Assembly (NCBI GenBank): GCA_018814825.1
Contig: JAHIYJ010000024.1
Coordinates: forward strand, 1 to 34,581
Origin: Candidatus Omnitrophota bacterium
Lineage (GTDB): Bacteria; Omnitrophota; Gorgyraeia; Gorgyraeales; Gorgyraeaceae
DNA length: 34,581 nucleotides
Direction: 5' to 3'
Part shown: positions 31,694-34,581 of the stretch, piece after piece
How the letters are laid out: each line of letters begins with the position of its first letter
Position numbering within the stretch: the first letter of the stretch is position 1
Notes under the pieces: model-generated
Seen by the model: the letters and a program-made list of their open reading frames with translations, nothing else
Told to the model about the DNA's origin: nothing
Databases searched by the model: none
Translations under genes and position numbers: made by a program

Positions 31694-31704
31694 TATGCAA
31701 TAAG

Positions 31705-31733
31705 AGTTTACACGAACGCCATATTAGTGTCAA
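31705..31733 (-). promoter_or_regulatory. Main promoter of the dcw operon
   Basis: On the minus strand TTGACA (31728-31733), 17 bp, TAAACT (31705-31710). The -35 is perfect and the -10 has five of six matches. An A/T-rich stretch with a run of seven A lies just upstream of the -35 and may act as an UP element. It is the only strong promoter I see between ribF and lspA. Confidence 0.8.
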
Positions 31734-31793
31734 GCCAAAAATTTCTTTTTTTCAAATTATACTACATAATGGGGTTACGTTGATAGGAAGGTA

Positions 31794-32708
31794 CTAAATA
31801 TTGCGTGGATGGCTGGCCTTTAAAATGTCTTTTTTTATCTGTTTTTTTAACGCCTCAGCTGAGCTGAATTTTTTCTCATCTCTTATCTTGTCTTTAAACA
31901 TAATCTCCACGTCTTTTCCGTAAATATCCCTGTTAAAGTTAAATATATATAATTCTATCGTGGGTTCTTTTTTTATGTTAAATGTAGGGCGTGTCCCGAT
32001 GTTTAATATAGCCCCGTAGGTCTTGCCGCTCACGCGGGCGTTTACCGCGTAGACCCCGCTTGGCGGGATAGCCTCGTGGTGCGGGTTGATGTTCGCCGTA
32101 GGAAAGCCGAGTTCCCTGCCTACCCTCCTGCCTCTTACCACAGTGCCCAGCACAGACACAGGCCTGCCCAACATGAGGGAGGCAGTCCTTAGTTCCCCTC
32201 TCTCGATCGCCCTGCGTATAGTCGTGCTTGATACCTGCGCGTTGTTTATCCTTAAAGGCTCGACGCCAAAAAGCCTGAACCCATATCTTTCGCTCATCGC
32301 CTTTAATAATTTAAAATCCCCCCTGGCTTTAGAGCCGAATAAAAAATTCTTTCCCACCACGAGCGCCCTGATATCCAGCTTCTCCATCAATATCTTCCTG
32401 ACAAAATCCTCGGCGTTCATCCTCGCCAGGCTATCAGTAAATTTTAAGTCGAGCAGGAGGTCCATCCCTATCTTTTCTATCAAATTGTGTTTATGCGCGG
32501 TGGAGGTAAGAAGTGGTATTTTCAGGTCTGGATTAAGGACCTCCCTGGGATGAGGATGAAAACTTATCGTGAGGCTCCTCATCCCCATCTTGGAAGAGAG
32601 GGCTACTGTTTTTTTGAGTATTTTCTGATGACCGCGATGCACGCCGTCGAACACGCCTATGGCCGATACTGTTTTCCTGATTTTATACGGGGCGTATATC
32701 TTTTTCAC
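31794..32708 (-). CDS. ribF: Bifunctional riboflavin kinase/FMN adenylyltransferase
   Basis: It makes FMN and FAD from riboflavin (304 residues). The N-terminal nucleotidyltransferase half shows IGVFDGVHRGHQKILKKT and later SSTTIRRAIERGEL. The C-terminal kinase half shows GRPVSVLGTVVRGRRVG, ELGFPTANI, NIGTRPTFN and ELYIFNFNRDIYGKDVEI. The start is a GTG (32706-32708) with GAGG 6 nt upstream; it overlaps the truB end by 26 nt. The rbfA-nrnA-truB-ribF order is common in bacteria; rpsO, which often follows, is not here. Confidence 0.95.
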   Translation of the reverse strand: MKKIYAPYKIRKTVSAIGVFDGVHRGHQKILKKTVALSSKMGMRSLTISFHPHPREVLNPDLKIPLLTSTAHKHNLIEKIGMDLLLDLKFTDSLARMNAEDFVRKILMEKLDIRALVVGKNFLFGSKARGDFKLLKAMSERYGFRLFGVEPLRINNAQVSSTTIRRAIERGELRTASLMLGRPVSVLGTVVRGRRVGRELGFPTANINPHHEAIPPSGVYAVNARVSGKTYGAILNIGTRPTFNIKKEPTIELYIFNFNRDIYGKDVEIMFKDKIRDEKKFSSAEALKKQIKKDILKASHPRNI

Positions 32709-33345
32709 TGATATCCTCTAATTTTTTCGCATCCTGAAGCGTGAACCTGCCCGAGGCTGTCCTTACAAGAGCTGACATATGGGCGGGATAACCCATCGCC
32801 TTTCCGATGTCCTCACATAACGTCCTGACATAAGTGCCCTTTGTGCACTTCACGCGAAACACTATCTCAGGAGACTTAAAATACAGTAATTCTATCTCGC
32901 GTATCTCTATGGCCCTTGGTTCTCTTTTTACTGTCTGGCCTCTCCGAGCCAATTGATAGAGCTTTCTGCCTTTATATTTTTTCGCCGACACCATAGGCGG
33001 TGTTTGCCATCTCTTCCCAGAGAACTCTCTCAAAGTCTTTTTCACGGCGTCGATGTCAGGAAAATTGCCGCTGATATTTTTTTCTTCCACTGTTTTTCCC
33101 GTCGAATCCTGCGTGTCAGTGCTCCTGCCGAGAAAAAGAGCGGCCACATATTCTTTGTCGTCGTTGATAAAGCTTAATGACAGCCTGGTCGCCCTGCCGA
33201 GAAGAACGACAAGCACTCCTGTTGCCATAGGATCCAATGTTCCCGCATGACCAGCTTTTTTTATTTTAAACTTTCTTCTGATTATATCTATTACGTCGTG
33301 TGATGTAATCCCTGCGGGCTTATTTACAATCAATATACCTTCCAT
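32683..33345 (-). CDS. truB: tRNA pseudouridine-55 synthase
   Basis: It forms pseudouridine 55 in the T loop of tRNAs (about 220 residues). The N-terminus MEGILIVNKPAGITSHDVID and the catalytic aspartate motif AGHAGTLDPMATGVL are clear. KKYKGRKLYQLARRGQTV and CTKGTYVRTLCEDIGKAMG follow. Start: ATG 33343-33345 with AAGGG 5-6 nt upstream; the longer TTG frame overlaps nrnA and is less likely. The protein is shorter than the roughly 300 residues of Escherichia-type TruB: the C-terminal PUA-like part is missing, which occurs in other bacterial TruB as well. Confidence 0.94.
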   Translation of the reverse strand: MEGILIVNKPAGITSHDVIDIIRRKFKIKKAGHAGTLDPMATGVLVVLLGRATRLSLSFINDDKEYVAALFLGRSTDTQDSTGKTVEEKNISGNFPDIDAVKKTLREFSGKRWQTPPMVSAKKYKGRKLYQLARRGQTVKREPRAIEIREIELLYFKSPEIVFRVKCTKGTYVRTLCEDIGKAMGYPAHMSALVRTASGRFTLQDAKKLEDISEKDIRPV

Positions 33346-33359
33346 AAATCCCTTCTCTT

Positions 33360-34322
33360 TCAACCCAGCATACCAGAGGCCTTCTCAAGCACTTTTTTCT
33401 CCACCTCTTCTATCTTTCCGAAGACAGTACAGCCGCTCGCCGTGGCGTGCCCGCCTCCGCCGAAAGACGCGGCTAGCTTATTCACGTCCACGTTTCCCTT
33501 GGAACGGAAACTGACCTTTACCCTGTTCTCAGTGCCGGTCTCCCTGAAAAGGATGGCTATATCCGAGCTCTCTATTGAACGCGCGAAATTTATTATACCC
33601 TCGGTGCCCTCCAGAGACGCCTTTGTTTTCTTAAGCATCTCCCTGGTGACCCATAGCCACGCTATCTTCCCGTCATCACTGACTTTTAAAGTCTGGAGCG
33701 CCTCGCCAAGAAGGCTTGTGTTCTGGATACTGTTGGTCTCGTATATGCGTCCGTATATCTCATAAGGCCTTACGCCGGCGTCAATAAGCTCGGCTGTCAC
33801 GCTATGGGTCCTTGAGGTGGTGTTGCTGTATTTAAAAGAACCCGTGTCAGTCATCATGGCCACATAGATCGCCACCGCGTCGTCGTAATCCAATTTTAAT
33901 TTAAACGCCTTAAAGAGCTCGAATACCATCTCGCCGGCGCTTGAACGTTCCGTATCCACCCAATTATACTTTCCGAAATTCTCATTTGAAACATGATGAT
34001 CTATATTTATGATATTTTTTTCCTTGGTAATGTGTTCGGCTGCATTGCCTACCCTGCTCAGATCCGGGCAATCCAGTATAACAGCCGCTTCAAAATCAAA
34101 ACTGGCCGGCATCTCTTTCATGATCTCTTCGGTGCCTTTCATGAACTGCAGTATGTACGGCACCGGACCCTCATTAAGGATTATGGCGCTTTTCCCGAGT
34201 TTTTTAAGGAGGGACGCCATTGCGACCTGGCTCCCTATGGAATCCCCTTCCGGATTTATATGGGCTGTTATAAGAAATTTATTGAATTTTCTTATCGCTG
34301 TCTTTATTGTCTTCGCGCTCAT
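33360..34322 (-). CDS. nrnA: DHH-family oligoribonuclease / pAp phosphatase (NrnA-like)
   Basis: This DHH-DHHA1 phosphoesterase (about 320 residues) degrades short oligoribonucleotides and removes phosphate from 3'-phosphoadenosine 5'-phosphate. Metal-binding motifs: LITAHINPEGDSIGSQ, AVILDCPDLSRVG, the DHH triad in INIDHHVSNENFG, and MMTDTGSFKYSNT. The DHHA1 end has LAASFGGGGHATASGC. Start: ATG 34320-34322 with AAAGGA about 6 nt upstream; an upstream frame only lengthens the overlap with rbfA. Position between rbfA and truB is the usual one for this gene. Confidence 0.9.
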   Translation of the reverse strand: MSAKTIKTAIRKFNKFLITAHINPEGDSIGSQVAMASLLKKLGKSAIILNEGPVPYILQFMKGTEEIMKEMPASFDFEAAVILDCPDLSRVGNAAEHITKEKNIINIDHHVSNENFGKYNWVDTERSSAGEMVFELFKAFKLKLDYDDAVAIYVAMMTDTGSFKYSNTTSRTHSVTAELIDAGVRPYEIYGRIYETNSIQNTSLLGEALQTLKVSDDGKIAWLWVTREMLKKTKASLEGTEGIINFARSIESSDIAILFRETGTENRVKVSFRSKGNVDVNKLAASFGGGGHATASGCTVFGKIEEVEKKVLEKASGMLG

Positions 34323-34581
34323 TGTGTATCCTTTCAAATGTTTTTTCAAGGCCGATGCTGTAATCTAAAGACCTGTCAAGCCTGAAAGAAAGCTCGGGCA
34401 CATATTTTAATTTTAGTCTATCCCCGACCAATTTCCTTATAAAACCGGACGCGCTCTTGATACCTTCCTCGCCTGCCTTGCGGCCCGCCTCATCCCCCAA
34501 TATGCTGTAATAAACCTTCGCGTGCCTCAGATCGCCTGTCAGGTCTATCCTGGTCACGGTAACAAACCCCACGCGCGGATC
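34279..34581 (-). CDS. rbfA: Ribosome-binding factor A, C-terminal part (cut by window edge)
   Basis: The frame enters from the right edge with DPRVGFVTVTRIDLTGDLRH, which matches the RbfA core 'DPR.GFvTVT.V..s.DL..A', and continues AKVYYSILGDEAGRK. A helical region and the family ending FRLDRSLDYSIGLEKTFERI follow. RbfA is a KH-type protein that helps 16S rRNA 5'-end maturation on 30S subunits. About the first 25-30 residues lie outside the window. The tail (HNEREDNKDSDKKIQ) overlaps the start of nrnA by 44 nt. Confidence 0.92.
   Translation of the reverse strand, partial: DPRVGFVTVTRIDLTGDLRHAKVYYSILGDEAGRKAGEEGIKSASGFIRKLVGDRLKLKYVPELSFRLDRSLDYSIGLEKTFERIHNEREDNKDSDKKIQ

Overview
This is a bacterial chromosomal window of moderate G+C. 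Every gene I can support lies on the minus strand, so the text below follows transcription from high to low coordinates. The window carries a division and cell wall (dcw) cluster whose MurE has the meso-diaminopimelate-type DNPR motif. It also has a lipoprotein signal peptidase and at least one lipoprotein. This fits a Gram-negative-type bacterium. The gene order, the secreted 610-residue protein and the many small palindromes remind me of an uncultured lineage such as Omnitrophota (OP3), but that placement is inference and could not be tested here.

Right end (34581-31794): the tail of the translation-maturation block, rbfA (cut by the window edge), nrnA, truB and ribF, closely overlapped. 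A consensus-like promoter and a three-copy MraZ-type box then start the dcw cluster (31733-15088): mraZ, a 60-codon unknown ORF, rsmH, an ftsL-like gene, ftsI, murE, murF, mraY, murD, ftsW, murG, murC, murB, ddl, ftsQ, ftsA. Most junctions overlap or are a few bases long, so this is probably one long operon. ftsZ does not follow ftsA. Instead the strand continues with proC, mtnP, ileS, a traR/dksA-type gene and lspA. A near-perfect promoter is embedded in the 3' end of lspA and drives a 119-residue unknown gene that ends in a terminator.

Left part (9100-1): gpsA with its own promoter; a 610-residue membrane protein with an acyltransferase-like middle; a small GIY-YIG nuclease gene; three tandem 96-bp units bounded by inverted repeats that abut tRNA-Pro(GGG); a PilZ gene; hom and thrC (threonine synthesis); then a RAYT transposase gene, an XRE regulator, a lipoprotein and a truncated secreted protein.

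The most notable thing is a system of small palindromes. Five copies of a 41-bp palindrome, TTAACTTGAC-N21-GTCAAGTTAA, are dispersed in the window. Two bracket the RAYT (REP-associated tyrosine transposase) gene and three sit between housekeeping genes. The repeat supplies the stop codons of RAYT, proC and mraY, and one copy has become the U-tailed terminator of hom-thrC. Other, unrelated palindromes lie between ftsW and murG, between murB and ddl, next to gpsA, and in frame inside ileS and ftsA.
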